Positions 1 to 10,363 of a DNA stretch of 64,000 bases are shown in pieces. A program made the translations under genes and the position numbers. The number at the start of each line of letters is the position of its first letter. Within the stretch, counting starts at the first letter, position 1. Source of the stretch: Ianthella basta (taxonomy: Eukaryota > Porifera > Demospongiae > Verongiida > Ianthellidae); the NCBI GenBank assembly GCA_964019415.1, contig OZ025869.1:4280765-4344764 (forward strand), written 5' to 3'. Under the pieces are notes generated by a model. The model did no database searches and was not told where the DNA came from. It saw nothing but the letters and a program-made list of their open reading frames with translations.

Positions 1-334
1 ACATGCAAACAGATGCAAATGTCCAAATTGTATCATTGTAATTATGTGGTTGTAAGTGCCTGAGACTAAATTATGCACAACTCACTTGCTCTAAGGAAAC
101 CCTAAGGGGATCTGATAGACATTTTGTGTCCATTTAATTCATTTGTTTTAATACCAGGTAATGTTATTAAGTGTAAACAAACACAGTGTAATAATAATAA
201 TAATTACAATATATAGCATTTGCAATATTGACTTTAAATAATAACTAAAATAATTTGAAATGTGGATTAATTTCTAAAATTATAACATGAATAATAAAGT
301 AATGGTCATGCTTCACTGTTGGCTAGTTAGCTAG
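1..334. other. AT-rich DNA without a gene
   Basis: No supportable ORF. The stretch is AT-rich with ATA/AAT runs and borders the 3' end of the minus-strand retrotransposon that follows. A 14-base string at 303-316 recurs inverted at 3673-3686. Confidence 0.6.
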
Positions 335-1486
335 TTAAAAAAGGAAGTCCTGACCAGGCAGCTGGCCAGTGGTCCCCAGCACTGATGCCGAGTTCCCTCT
401 CTGAACAGCCACAGACAGCCTTTGGAAGAGGTAGGTGGTGGACCTCTCATCTCCAGATGCTTGAGCTAACCGCTGACCCAACTCCTTCAGGAATGCCATG
501 GTCTGTGGCCCAAAGACTCCAGATGTCTCGATGGCAACTGGAGTGAAGGCATGCGTGGGGTTGAGATGGGCATACTTGGCTGTCTTCCTCTCCTCTGCCA
601 GGGCTGCCACAGCTCCTGCTTCCCTGGTGGCACTTGGGGAGTAGGAGGAAGCAAAGGTATCAGGACAGGTTGCATCCCAGATCAGCAGCTTCCCCTTCTT
701 CCAAGGAACCACTGTGATGCCATCGGGGCGCTTACCATCTGTACGATAGAGGCCAGAAGGCTCAAGGCGGGATGGTACTTTGGCTGCAACCAGGGCCCTG
801 TGCGTGATGTCGTTCACTGCTGCATGTCGATGGTGACGCCCTTCACTCCAACGGCAGCTGAGTCCATGAGTTGCAAGGCTGTCCACCTCTTCTCCGCAGT
901 GGTGGCACGTGTGTGGCCTGCATAGGGGGGCACCCAGGCGGAGGCCTGTTGCTATCCTGATAGTGTCGTCGTCCATGCGCAGGCCAAGGGAGGAGATGGG
1001 TAGAGCATTCAGCCAGGCTCCTGACTCCCAGGCAGAAGAGGCAAGAAGACGGGCACGTGATCTGGGATCTGGTGCGTTCTCCAGCAGGGATTCAGCCAGG
1101 GCAGATGTCTTAGGGATATTCCAGGCCTTCTGTTGATGTTGAGCTACACCCTCAGGAGGTGCTCGATTGTGATCCTTGGACCACAAAACACTTGCATCAT
1201 CCACGTTGGGGAGTGGAGAGCCTTGGAGCCGGAGTGGAACGATGTGGTGGACTAGGTCAGAGGATGCTGCAGCCGAAGCCAGAAAGGCAGAGGGTGCTAG
1301 CTGCACTGCACTCCTGATACCTAGTCCCCCCAACTTCACAGGCAGTGTGGCTTGTGTCCAGGTTGGGTCATCATCCTGGAAGTGTATATTTGTGATGCCA
1401 CTCAGAGTTGACTTCGTACTCCTGCAACACTGGGGAAAGGAAGCAGGGAGCAGTCCTGAGGTTGTAGAGGAGTTTCGGGAGTGCAA
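335..1486 (-). CDS. RT thumb, zinc knuckle and RLE endonuclease
   Basis: 383-residue ORF, frame-shifted relative to the RT ORF it overlaps; homologous reading resumes near residue 25 (WTQATLPVKLGGLGIRS, a typical post-RT segment). Residues around 195-215 form a C-x2-C-x9-H-x3-C knuckle (CHHCGEEVDSLATHGLSC). About 45 residues later comes the endonuclease core: RPDGITV, then 14 residues after the PD an IWDATC aspartate, matching the PD-(x)n-D active site of restriction-like endonucleases in R2-type elements. The domain would cut the genomic target. A 1-nt indel near 1410-1430 is the simplest explanation for the split; the copy is therefore probably dead. Residues 1-24 are out-of-frame translation. 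Confidence 0.8.
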   Translation of the reverse strand: MHSRNSSTTSGLLPASFPQCCRSTKSTLSGITNIHFQDDDPTWTQATLPVKLGGLGIRSAVQLAPSAFLASAAASSDLVHHIVPLRLQGSPLPNVDDASVLWSKDHNRAPPEGVAQHQQKAWNIPKTSALAESLLENAPDPRSRARLLASSAWESGAWLNALPISSLGLRMDDDTIRIATGLRLGAPLCRPHTCHHCGEEVDSLATHGLSCRWSEGRHHRHAAVNDITHRALVAAKVPSRLEPSGLYRTDGKRPDGITVVPWKKGKLLIWDATCPDTFASSYSPSATREAGAVAALAEERKTAKYAHLNPTHAFTPVAIETSGVFGPQTMAFLKELGQRLAQASGDERSTTYLFQRLSVAVQRGNSASVLGTTGQLPGQDFLF

Positions 1487-3056
1487 AGGAATGCTTCAGT
1501 AGAAGGAGGGCATCTTGGGCAGTCAGGCACTGCAGCCTCTCACCCATCCTCTTCAGCATGTTGGTCTTGATCGTGAGGGTGGCTGAGATGGAGGAAACAT
1601 CTCCGATTGGAGATCCCAACAAGGTGGCTGAGGAGGGCTCCACCACCAGGGCTCCTGGGAGAGATGACTGAATAGAGCCTGTGATGTCAGAATCAGCACA
1701 GATTATTTCTGATTTCTGCACGTTCAACTGCAGCCCGATCCTTGTCCCCTCTCGTTCCACCACTTCCAGATCACTCAAGAGGGTCTCCACATCTCCTCCT
1801 AGGGTGCCATCATCTAGGTAAAAGAGAGACAACTCCAAATTCAACTGTGTGACAAGCCGATGGATGCTCAGACAGAACAGGAGAGGCCCTAAGGGGTCCC
1901 CCTGCTGCACTCCTTCTGCAGATTGGATGGTATGGTCACTCCAGAAGAGAGATGAAGGTGAGGAGTACACTGAATGGACAAAGGGATAGAGGGCAGGCAC
2001 ATGTTCAAGAACAACAACCAGCATCTTGTCCCTGCGGATAGTGTTAAATGCATTCCTAAAGTCTGACTTCAGAACAGCCTTGCCAGGGTCAATGTCATGC
2101 AAGTAAAGCCTCACGGCATGGACAGCAGCCTCCCCTCCCCCCCTGACACCGAATCCCAGCTGACGAGGAGCCAAGAGGTTCCCCATCTCCTTCATGACCA
2201 GATTCCCAGCAAACTTGGCAGTGAGACGACGCAGGGTACAGCTCACAGCAATAGGCTGAATCCCCCCTTGTTTCTTGTGGAGGGCCGTCAGGTTGGCACC
2301 AAAGAAGAAAGGTCGGATGGATGGTGGAGTTGTGCCATCAAGCATCAGTTGAACAAAAGAAACAAGAGCGGGGAGAAGTGCTTGACGGCTGCCACCATCT
2401 GATAGCATGTCCTTCAAGTGTTGAGGTCTAAGGCCATCTGGACCTCCAGCAGATCCCTTGGGAAAAGAGTGGATTGCCCGAATAACCTCCTCCTCAGTAG
2501 CAATGAGGGTACACTGTTGTGAAGACTCTGCAGAAGGTGGGATGCTGGAGTCGGGATGCGGGGATGGATGCTTCTCCTGGAGGGCTTCAAAGGTGGCTTC
2601 ATTCATAGGTGCTAGCGTGTCATCAGAGCAGGCCAATCTGACTGCTCCCCTGAAGTAGCCTTCCTCGAGCTTTGCTGACACACGTGCTGCCAGAATAGTG
2701 GTTGGGTCATCTGCAGGAAAGAAGCGTTTCCTGGTGGTGGACCGAATTAGGGCAGGTGGTGGATCCGCTTCATCCCTCAGCTGGTTGTTGATTGCTGTGG
2801 CCAGGGACCTACGGCATTCTCCTCTGTCTGGGTGTCTGAGGCAGCGCCTGCTGAAGCAGAGCAGCCGATTCCACGAGGTGTGATCATTCTTTCGTACAAC
2901 AGCTTCTAGGATCGCGGCAAACTTCCTCGCGGCGCACTCCCTTGAGGCCTTCGGCAGACGCTTGATGATGTTCACCGGTGTTCTCAGGGGGAGAGAAAAC
3001 ATGGTTGACGGAGGTAGGCGTTCCATTTCCTCACTATCCTGGCCTCGGGTCATCAT
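1371..3056 (-). CDS. reverse transcriptase of RLE-type retroelement
   Basis: 561-residue ORF. RT motifs appear in order: KSDFRNAFNTIRRDK (motif A, catalytic D) about residue 335, EGVQQGDPLGPLLF (motif B) about 395, FYLDDGTLGGD (motif C, the YxDD box) about 425, then LQLNVQKSE and LLGSPIG (motifs D and E). The upstream PKGSAGGPDGLRPQHL is the usual RT finger region. The protein would copy the element's RNA at a nicked target. Its C-terminus runs into a short out-of-frame tail; the true continuation is the ORF at 335-1486 in another frame. The start codon is the first ATG of the open frame and may not be the native start. Confidence 0.85.
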   Translation of the reverse strand: MMTRGQDSEEMERLPPSTMFSLPLRTPVNIIKRLPKASRECAARKFAAILEAVVRKNDHTSWNRLLCFSRRCLRHPDRGECRRSLATAINNQLRDEADPPPALIRSTTRKRFFPADDPTTILAARVSAKLEEGYFRGAVRLACSDDTLAPMNEATFEALQEKHPSPHPDSSIPPSAESSQQCTLIATEEEVIRAIHSFPKGSAGGPDGLRPQHLKDMLSDGGSRQALLPALVSFVQLMLDGTTPPSIRPFFFGANLTALHKKQGGIQPIAVSCTLRRLTAKFAGNLVMKEMGNLLAPRQLGFGVRGGGEAAVHAVRLYLHDIDPGKAVLKSDFRNAFNTIRRDKMLVVVLEHVPALYPFVHSVYSSPSSLFWSDHTIQSAEGVQQGDPLGPLLFCLSIHRLVTQLNLELSLFYLDDGTLGGDVETLLSDLEVVEREGTRIGLQLNVQKSEIICADSDITGSIQSSLPGALVVEPSSATLLGSPIGDVSSISATLTIKTNMLKRMGERLQCLTAQDALLLLKHSFALPKLLYNLRTAPCFLSPVLQEYEVNSEWHHKYTLPG

Positions 3057-3379
3057 CGTCGGGGGCTCTGGGGGATGAGCGGGTGTTGACGCTGGCCAGA
3101 CTGGAGGTCAGCGAGAGCCAGGACACCGGGATGCAACTGGTCCATGTTGTCTGACCAAACCAGCGGCAGTGACAGCAATCGGGCGGAGACGGACGGAGCA
3201 GGTTGATTGAGGGTTGCACGCACTCACGCCGGCCTCTGCCACCATCTTGTCTTTATGTATAATGTCAAACACAGTGTCAAATAAATCTTGGTGCATGCAA
3301 TCACTTTATTCATAATTTGTATACTGCACCCTCGATTGCTTCGTGCATGAATAGTGCTTGATTGAAAACATGTTTTAAA

Positions 3380-3667
3380 TTACCCTGTCATTTTTCTGTA
3401 ACAGTTGTTGCAGAATCTCTCTGGGTGGACATTCACTAGATCTTGACTAGTGTCCACCATCATGCTCCCTTCAAGTCTTTTGGCATATTCACGGACAAGG
3501 TATGTTACTCTTCCTTTGCTTTTACTGAATATTTGGCCACAAACCCTGCACAGTCTTGCCAGGTTCTCCTGATGCTTCTCCATCCTATAACCACTGAGCC
3601 TGACTGGTGAGTTTCTGCCTATGGCATACTTCTTAAATAGAGCTACCTTTGTTGAGGAAGTGGGCAA
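3380..3667 (-). CDS. RAG1 N-terminal-like zinc-binding exon (N-RAG-like)
   Basis: 95-residue ORF with the pattern LCRVCGQIF ... VHPERFCNNCYRKM: C-x2-C followed about 40 residues later by H-P-x-x-F-C-x2-C. This matches the zinc-binding dimerization region of vertebrate RAG1 (LCRxCG ... HPxxFCxxCW) and of the N-RAG proteins carried by some invertebrate transposons. Only this domain is present; no RAG1 core or RAG2 sequence is seen. The 3' end of the open frame has AATGACAGG followed by GTAATT, a fair donor, so this may be one exon of a larger gene or a fragment of an N-RAG transposon. It is not evidence for V(D)J-type recombination. The similarity was recognised by pattern, not by alignment. 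Confidence 0.55.
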   Translation of the reverse strand: MPTSSTKVALFKKYAIGRNSPVRLSGYRMEKHQENLARLCRVCGQIFSKSKGRVTYLVREYAKRLEGSMMVDTSQDLVNVHPERFCNNCYRKMTG

Positions 3668-3829
3668 TTATGGTGAAGCATGACCAGTGTTGTAGCTTTT
3701 CCTCCTCCTACATCCTACTGACATATCCATTTCCCTTTCATTTGGACATAGCACATTTCAATATGTTGATTTTCAATGGAGGTAAGCTTGAAAGTCAAAG
3801 CTAACCATGCACATGCAAACACATGCATG

Positions 3830-3949
3830 CACTATAGAAACAGTGGTGGATTCAAGCCGCCATTGGCGGTTTCTCAGGGATGAAAGATGTTAAAGTGGTG
3901 GTTTCAAACGACTGCCTGTCCCTGAGAAACCACCACTGTTTTTACAGTG
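3830..3949. mobile_element. 120-bp MITE-like inverted repeat
   Basis: Left end CACTATAGAAACAGTGGTGG (3830-3849) matches the reverse complement of the right end (3930-3949) at 17 of 20 positions. Inside, TTTCTCAGGGA (left arm) pairs with TCCCTGAGAAA (right arm). The left arm carries about 20 extra bases. No ORF. Terminal CAGTGG resembles mariner-type ends. A clean TA target duplication could not be fixed by eye. Confidence 0.5.
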
Positions 3950-5521
3950 TGCATTGCAACAGTCCAGTAAAACATGCAAAGGTCCCATATGCATCAAGAA
4001 GATATCATCGGTTTTATCAGGGCTGAAGCATTTTTCTAAATGAACAGCCAACTCAATATTGACTGTAAAGAGATTGGCAATAACTACTGACTGCATGTAT
4101 ATTGTAAGTCATGATATTTTTACACGTGAAAGCATGCTTATTAACTTTGTCCCTAGCTAGTGTAGGGATAAACAGTTTTGCCAGACAAAGGCAGTTGCTG
4201 CTCCTTTGCGCACAGTGGAAATGTGAGCTGTGTTTGGGCACTCTCTCTGTGTATTTGTGCATGCGTGTTTGTGTAACATGACTGTCTCTGTCTCCATTTT
4301 TTCGGCCACTATCTCTGCAACGTATATCCAAACCCTGCATGGTAAGCTGTCGTGTATATATATCCCTTGCATCCCTTACCCTTGCAATGTGCACCTGCAT
4401 GCCCTCTTCCTGTGCAGTTTCCTGTGGCTTCACCTGAATTGCAGCTAGTGGATGGTAGCTTACGATGAATGTGCATGCATGGTTTTGTCACTTATAAACT
4501 CGAACTTACAATCATTCATCCAGTCTGCATTATTTCATGTTTCATGTTTTACAATATTATTTAATAATAATTATTGTTGAAATGAATCTATAATGTGCAC
4601 ATCTCATAATAACAATTATTGGTAATGTATAGTTATTATAATACTTCTGCATGCATATGCATGCATGCATGCTGCTATGTGTGTACGCACAATTATACAG
4701 TATTATAATATATATGGCCCTATAATAGCTCAGGGTATTATAAAACTATTATATATGCATGCACATTAATTATAAATTCAATGAGGAACAAAGCACTGGT
4801 ACTTCTCTTGACTGAATTTGACCACACTCAATCACTCAGTTGTATTTGACACTCATGATCAGCTGTTTATACCACTGAGCTGCTAAATAAATTTGACATT
4901 CAGCTGTTTGACTCATGCAGTTGTATGACATTAGCTGCTAGCTATATATTTAACACACTCATGATCGCAGTTTGTATAATTATACAGCACTCATGCAGTA
5001 TAACATTATTATACATGAGTTAAACCTCTACTTGCAATTGAGGATTCGAAGACGTGTCCTTGCTTCCTCCAAGTCTAACTCCAACCTAGCACATCAGTTA
5101 GCACTATTTACAAGATGCTTCTGGATGGACTGACACTGGACAGGGGAAGAGGAGCAGGGGAGACTTCATGCCACTTGATGTTATGCATATGGGAAGGTGG
5201 GTTGGACAGCTTAATAGCTATAGCTAGCTATACATACATAGTTATAGCTAGCTATTATGCATGTGCATGTACATTATAATTATGTATGGGGAGAGGAGTG
5301 GGATCGAGGTGGATATATGTGTGGGTGTATCAAGGTTTGGCAGCCAGGTGTGTGAAATATGTGAAAGGAAATTGCACAGGATGATGGAAAGCTATATACT
5401 TTGTATATACGTACAATTATGGGCTGGCTAGCTATACTACTTATAAGCTAGTGCTACCCAAGAAGAGACTGGTTCGTCAGATTATACCAATTTCGATCTG
5501 GTTCTGGGTGTGTAACTAATA
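3950..5521. other. intergenic, AT-rich, simple palindromic runs
   Basis: ORFs of 60-126 codons here (for example near 4053-4433) have no recognisable domain or codon character. GCATGC runs lie at about 4650-4674 and TAGCTAGC-type runs at about 5214-5262. No gene is supported. Confidence 0.5.
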
Positions 5522-6390
5522 ATGGAGAAACGTTGTAAGGTAAACTAAACTGAGTCATTTCATATAATGGTAAAGATAATTTCTCGGCATGTTCAATTGA
5601 TCGCCTAGAAGGAAGCTAAGAAGATTGCTCCTCAAGAACTCCCCGAGGTTACTTGTGTACCTGAGATGCCACTTAAGGCCAGTGAGTGGGAGGAGGAGCA
5701 GTGGGAGGTGTTCCCAGCAACTCCTCAAAAACCTCACAGGCGTACGATTGCTTTTGACCATTTGGACAGTGAGTAAACCGCATGCATGCAGTATAGATAA
5801 CCTGCTAGAATTTCCCTGCACTTAGCTAACTATTGTGTGTATACAGGCCCATGCAGCAGCAGTGAAAGAGTGATTTGTGACACACCCCCTCCACTACCCC
5901 CCGCCCACACACTCAAGTAGGTATTTGCACTATTGATGCTCTGCATTCATATATTATACGACGTATAATAATAGGACTTCCCATACTTAATAAGCTATAT
6001 ATACAAAAATTGAATGTCAAAATACAGTATATGAAAATATGTATATATGCTGTTTGCAGGCCCATTCAATAGCAGCTCTAATGTTGATGAAGAGGAAACC
6101 AGTAAGTCATCATTTGGTTTCATAGCAAGATGATTATATATGCACAAGCACTGAAAAGGTTAAATGCTATAAATATAATCATTCAATTTATGCATGCAGA
6201 GAACACAGAAGAAGAGGGAGAGTGGGAGCTAGCAGAATATGCTGAAATGGAAGAGAACGATGGGGATTATGTCTTCAAAGAAGAGTGGCTGGCTACATAC
6301 CGGTGCTTGGAAGCCCAGCCACTACAAGCAGAGGATTTTCCTTCTCCTGTATACGTACGCCAGTTGTACAAGCGAAGAAGACCCAACTGA
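5522..6390 (+). CDS. four-exon small acidic protein gene, unrecognised
   Basis: Proposed join 5522-5539, 5609-5768, 6060-6101, 6200-6390 (411 nt, 136 residues). Every junction has GT and AG ends and phases agree (0, 1, 1): AAG|GTAAAC, CTAG|AAG, GACA|GTGAGT, GCAG|GCCC, ACCA|GTAAGT, GCAG|AGAAC. The product starts MEKRCKKEAKK, has an acidic middle (SEWEEEQWEVF; EEEGEWELAEYAEMEEND) and a basic end (YVRQLYKRRRPN). I do not recognise a family. Introns are 69, 291 and 98 nt. A second sequence resembling the start of exon 3 (5847-5916) lies in intron 2; it opens in the right phase but its only donor would give a stop downstream, so it is probably a decayed exon copy or alternative end. Coding status rests on splice consistency and the strongly skewed composition. 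Confidence 0.5.
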
Positions 6391-7319
6391 TCATTGATGA
6401 ACAGCAAGCAAACTCCCAGGCATATATAGCATGATTCACCAGTTTGCATGTACGTAGTAAGCCTAGCAATTATATTATACTATATATATATAACATTACG
6501 TTACATTATTCATATCTTGGTACAAGGTTGTTGGTTTGCAGAACAGAAACACTGTGCTCTAGCCCCATTGTCTAGCTACAATGTCACAGGAATTTCTGCT
6601 TCTGCTCATAGGTTTTGGAGTATAATATTATATATTCATACTCAGTCCTGGATGTCCACGTACCTAATTATCCTGAATAGCTAACTAATGTAGATGCATT
6701 AATAACAAAGCGTATTCCACAAAAACTTCGGCGCGCAGCAGAATAGGCTCTACATCATTTTGTTATACGGTCTCTTGGCTATCTCTCAAGGTATGACTCA
6801 CCAGCATGAAAACCCGCAGGAATATGCTACGTACCGTTTAAGAACTGTGGATTAAAGTCGTTACTTGTAACTGGAGAAGGCATAAAAATACTAGGTGATG
6901 CAAGGAATCGCTTACCTATGGTCAATTCTAATCCATGCATAGGGTTTCATCTTCTTGGCATTAGTTTTAGTTTAGTAAAAGCTATAAAGCTCCTTTCACA
7001 TTCTTTCCTCGCCAAAAACTCGCTCGGCGTACTGGTTTCCAAACCAAACCTAAGCTGCCGCCATTTATATATGCGAAACAGCCGTGCCCTGCCGAGGAGC
7101 ACGCGGCGAAAAACCTCCAAACGAACGTCCGCCATATTGAATTTACGGAGAAAGTATACGGTTTTCCGCGCACGCTCCTATGCTGCCAATACAAAAGAAG
7201 AATCCCAACCGTTGTTCGCGAACTCCTCCCGCGAACGTCGACGAAAAGCGCCCAAACGCTCCCAGCCGTCGTACGCTGTACCTCACATCAATATAAGGAG
7301 GTAGATGTGCTAAAATAAG
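6391..7319. other. intergenic with dispersed-repeat sequence
   Basis: No convincing gene. 7000-7300 is GC-richer; the block GAGGAGCACGCGGCGAAAA (about 7094-7112) followed by GTCCGCCATATTG is a diverged version of the block near 7328-7376 (GAGGAGCGCGGGGCGAAAA, then GTCGGCCATCTTGG). It is therefore probably a degraded repeat rather than coding DNA. Confidence 0.4.
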
Positions 7320-7500
7320 CTGCTGCTGAGGAGCGCGGGGCGAAAACCCAGGATGAACCGACCGTCGGCCATCTTGGATCTGCGATAAACGTACAGGACC
7401 CCTCTACAGGACGCACTAGACCCCCCTACAGGAAGCACTCGACCACTTTACAATATACACTGGACCCTCCTACAGGGCTTGCCGAAGGCGGGGGGCCTTG
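7320..7500 (+). repeat. dispersed repeat R1, copy a
   Basis: Sequence from CCATCTTGGATCT through repeated units of the form ACTxGACCCxxCTACAGGA to CTCCTACAGGGCTTGCC and GGCGGG. The reverse complement of 31690-32010 carries the same string of motifs in the same order, with more internal units. No ORF. Confidence 0.6.
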
Positions 7501-7660
7501 CAGCTAGTAGTACTATATAATACTCATTACTACAAAGTTACGGCTTTCCAAACATGCTACAACGGTTACACCCACATGGTGCGCGTGTGGAATGCACATG
7601 TTCTCCTCTTTAAGCTGGTTGGACAGTGCAACTGTAGGTAGCCAACTCGACACACCCTGG

Positions 7661-7664
7661 TGTG

Positions 7665-7695
<31 letters not shown>

Positions 7696-7702
7696 TGTGT
7701 GT

Positions 7703-7738
<36 letters not shown>
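7661..7738. repeat. (TG)n microsatellite
   Basis: Nearly uninterrupted TG dinucleotides with two GTGG interruptions. Long VCVC/THTH ORFs across it are artefacts. Confidence 0.95.
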
Positions 7739-7741
<3 letters not shown>

Positions 7742-8498
7742 ATTCAATGTGCATGTGATGAACCTGGCTGTGCACTCCAGTCCTGGACCTAAATAAATAG
7801 CTATAAGTATATATCTCTCAGAACCCATCTCTAAGCCAAGGACCTCATCCATGGCAGGCAAAGTGGAGAGGTCAATTCTGTGTTCGTAGCTACACAGGCC
7901 CCGGACACACAACAGTCAGTAACACACCATCTGATTGAAGCCATGCGTGTGTGGTGGGTGTCGATACTCCCTCATCCCAATAGCTATACACTAGAGCTTC
8001 TCTCCCTGTCCTAGATGGTGCTGCCTTGTGCCTTTAGGAAGACACACTAACGCTATATTTTAATTATTTCCCCTCCTACATGATACAGTAATGCTATTAT
8101 AATTTACCCTCTAAATGGGCAAAGTGAGGAGCATCTTGTCACCCGGCCATGGACAACAGCTGGTGAGACAGAGCAGCACTGAATGATGGCCATGTACATG
8201 TATGGCACAGCAAACAGTGTCACTTGCTCTTTAAACCAACACTCCCTCCTCTGCATACAGCACTCAGTAACTTGCTCTCCCCTTGAGTTCATTGTCTTCA
8301 AGTACCTCAGCACATGCACACTCAATGTCAATGATATCCAGAACTGACCTGAGCGTTAATCAATCTATCAGCAAACATGGAGTAACTCATCAATTACAAT
8401 TAGTAACACATACATGGCTATTGTTACTGTATATTATCAGTTCATACTGTCCTAATACGTACATACATGGTACATGTAATTAATGCATTGTGCAAAGT
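7739..8498. other. possible 3' part of the leucine-rich gene
   Basis: An open minus-strand stretch at 8104-8331 ends in a stop (…CSSLCPFRG) and could belong to the gene at 8499-10363, but I could not connect it by splice phase. A second possible minus exon lies at about 7840-7900. Otherwise nothing is recognised. Confidence 0.25.
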
Positions 8499-10363
8499 TC
8501 ACACTGCAGCTCCTACAACGTGTGGCCTCAGTTCTAGCACAGTGACACTGTTGTGTTTAAGCTCTCTCCTCTCCACTGTTGCCCCACAGTTGCTCCCAGC
8601 AACGTCCTCCAACTTGTGCAGCATGCTGACCTGACTTTTAGCCACATGCACCTTCATGACAGAAGAGTCCGTCCTTTGAATGATGCCACTGACAACAGCG
8701 CACAACAGCTTGGTGGTTGCATCCAGTGTGCTTCCTGCCAAACAATCAGGCGTACCCATGGCCCAATTTTCATGGTACTAGCCAAACAATTCAATGAGTG
8801 AGAATAAAGTAATCACTGTAAAGTTTAGCTAGCGTGGTGTAGTGTGGTGTGGTGTGTTGTGTTGTGTGGATATTAGATACACCATATGTACGTATATGGA
8901 AAGGAGAAAGTGGTCAGCTATGCGAAGCAATGGTGTAGTGTGTGAGGTGTGATGTAGTGCATGGGTACAAGCACAGACAAACTGCACACACTCACATCAG
9001 TGTCAGAAGTACTAAACACTACTTCCCCACACTTGCTGTGTGCCCATGATGTCTCTATCTCCTCCAGTGTAGTCTGGTCAATGTGGTCCCACTCTGGACC
9101 AGGCTCCACCTGCATACAAGAACATCACTCACGTGTCACATGACATCAGAGACTCCAACAATGTGTAAGGATTGCAATATACTTACAGGCTTGCCCCACA
9201 TATGCACCCTCAGCTGTTCCAACTGTCTGGCAGCTCCCACTCCAGACAGGAGGGTGCCCCACATACCAACAGGGAGGTGCAATGCGAGGTGACACTTGAC
9301 GCAGGGGACTAAGAACTGTCTCAGCTCAGGCAGTTGAGCCCCCACTGCATTGGGAAGACAGGGGTACAGGCATGGCAATGATGTAGAAACACAACCATTG
9401 TGTTGTAACCATATGTCATACAGTTGTGGAGAAAGACTGAGGTGTGTGTGTGATGAGGTTTACAAGCTTCTCCACAGAAGCATGAAGGAAGCCGTGTGAC
9501 CTTTCAGGGTAGACAAGAAGTGACGACACACTCAAGTACAAACAATGCTAGACTCCATTTCCATTCAGTTGTGACACATGTACATATACGTGGTTTCACC
9601 ATGCATAAAGCACACATTGCATACACCTGCACATTGCCTGCACACAATGTACGTATGTAGTAGTGTTGGGTTGGGACCAACAACATCCACTGGTAAGTTT
9701 GGTGATGTGTGTCTTGCATGGGTACAGTTTAGGCTGTTCACTTGCAAATGGCATGTTTGGTATCTTGACCCCATAAGTCTGATCTGTACTCACTCACATG
9801 AAGTCAACAGGAATGGATCAAAGCACCTCACTGTCCTCAACTGTACTGGTGTTTGCAGCAAGCCCTCTTAAGATACATGGGAGTAACATTTCATCTACAT
9901 GCCCCATTATCACGACACACTTCAGAGATGTGTTACGAAGAGAGTCGGTAAAGGAACAGAGACTCTCTGGTTCACACTGCATGGGAAGTTGAATAGATAT
10001 TGCACTGTCTGTCAATTACAAATGGTTCCAAGGCCCACAAACAATAAACATACATTTATTATTATTGTGGCTTCACTAACATCTGCTATTATTGTGATAA
10101 TATCAAGTATTGGGATAATTTGGTAAGAATATCGCAGAATATCATGATAACATATTTTCCATTATCGCACAGGCCTAACGTGTACACAAGAAGTATTCTG
10201 TGTATAGTGCAGTGTATGAAAGTTCTCACTCGGATACTGGTGCACTCAAGCTCCTCCATGGTGCTGCTCTTAGTAGAGAGTGCTGCCATGAAAACCTTGA
10301 CAGGCATGTCTGTGAGAATCAATTTTCTCAACATGTGCTTTCCACTCAAGAAATCACACAGAG
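8499..10363 (-). CDS. leucine-rich-repeat-like multi-exon gene
   Basis: Minus-strand exons with matching phases: 10230-10363 (ends CCGA|GTGAGA), 9832-9976 (CATGCAG|TGTGAA; ends GACA|GTGAGG), 9187-9344 (CAATGCAG|TGGGGG; ends CCT|GTAAGT), 8996-9109 (TATGCAG|GTGGAG; ends GAT|GTGAGT). A likely further exon at 8499-8740 ends with a stop (ELRPHVVGAAV) but its acceptor is unclear. Exons 10230-10363 and 9187-9344 start in the same phase and share a shape: leucine-spaced helices such as ALCDFLSGKHMLRKLILTD and LLSGVGAARQLEQLRVHM. This spacing resembles divergent leucine-rich repeats of receptor- or NLR-like proteins, but no NACHT, death or TM domain is in view. The 5' exons are missing upstream of 10363. 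Function is unassigned; a decayed copy is possible. Confidence 0.4.

Larger units (their letters stand above)
335..3240 (-). mobile_element. RLE-type non-LTR retrotransposon
   Basis: A GC-richer block in AT-rich surroundings that encodes, on the minus strand, a reverse transcriptase followed by a zinc knuckle and a restriction-like endonuclease. This order (RT, CCHC, RLE) is that of the R2/NeSL/Hero-type non-LTR elements, which nick a target and prime reverse transcription there. The 5' edge is placed at about 3240 where the base composition changes; 3057-3240 is GC-rich and may be 5' UTR or remnant N-terminal sequence. No N-terminal zinc finger is visible, so the copy may be 5'-truncated. 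One frameshift separates the two ORFs. No target-site duplication was identified. Confidence 0.8.

Noticed and set aside
551..1502. Plus-strand ORFs across the first retroelement
   Set aside because: Shadows of the minus-strand RT and endonuclease frames.
3380..3667. Evidence of a RAG-like recombination system
   Set aside because: Only an N-terminal-type zinc motif is present; there is no RAG1 core, RAG2 or recombination signal pair.
7592..7912. Long VCVCVC/THTHTH ORFs on both strands
   Set aside because: Translation of a TG/CA microsatellite; same for 17099-17339, 33628-34043, 41814-42074 and 56602-56937.
9596..9793. Extra exon of the leucine-rich gene
   Set aside because: The neighbouring exons (9832-9976 and 9187-9344) already join in phase without it, and its own ends are poor.
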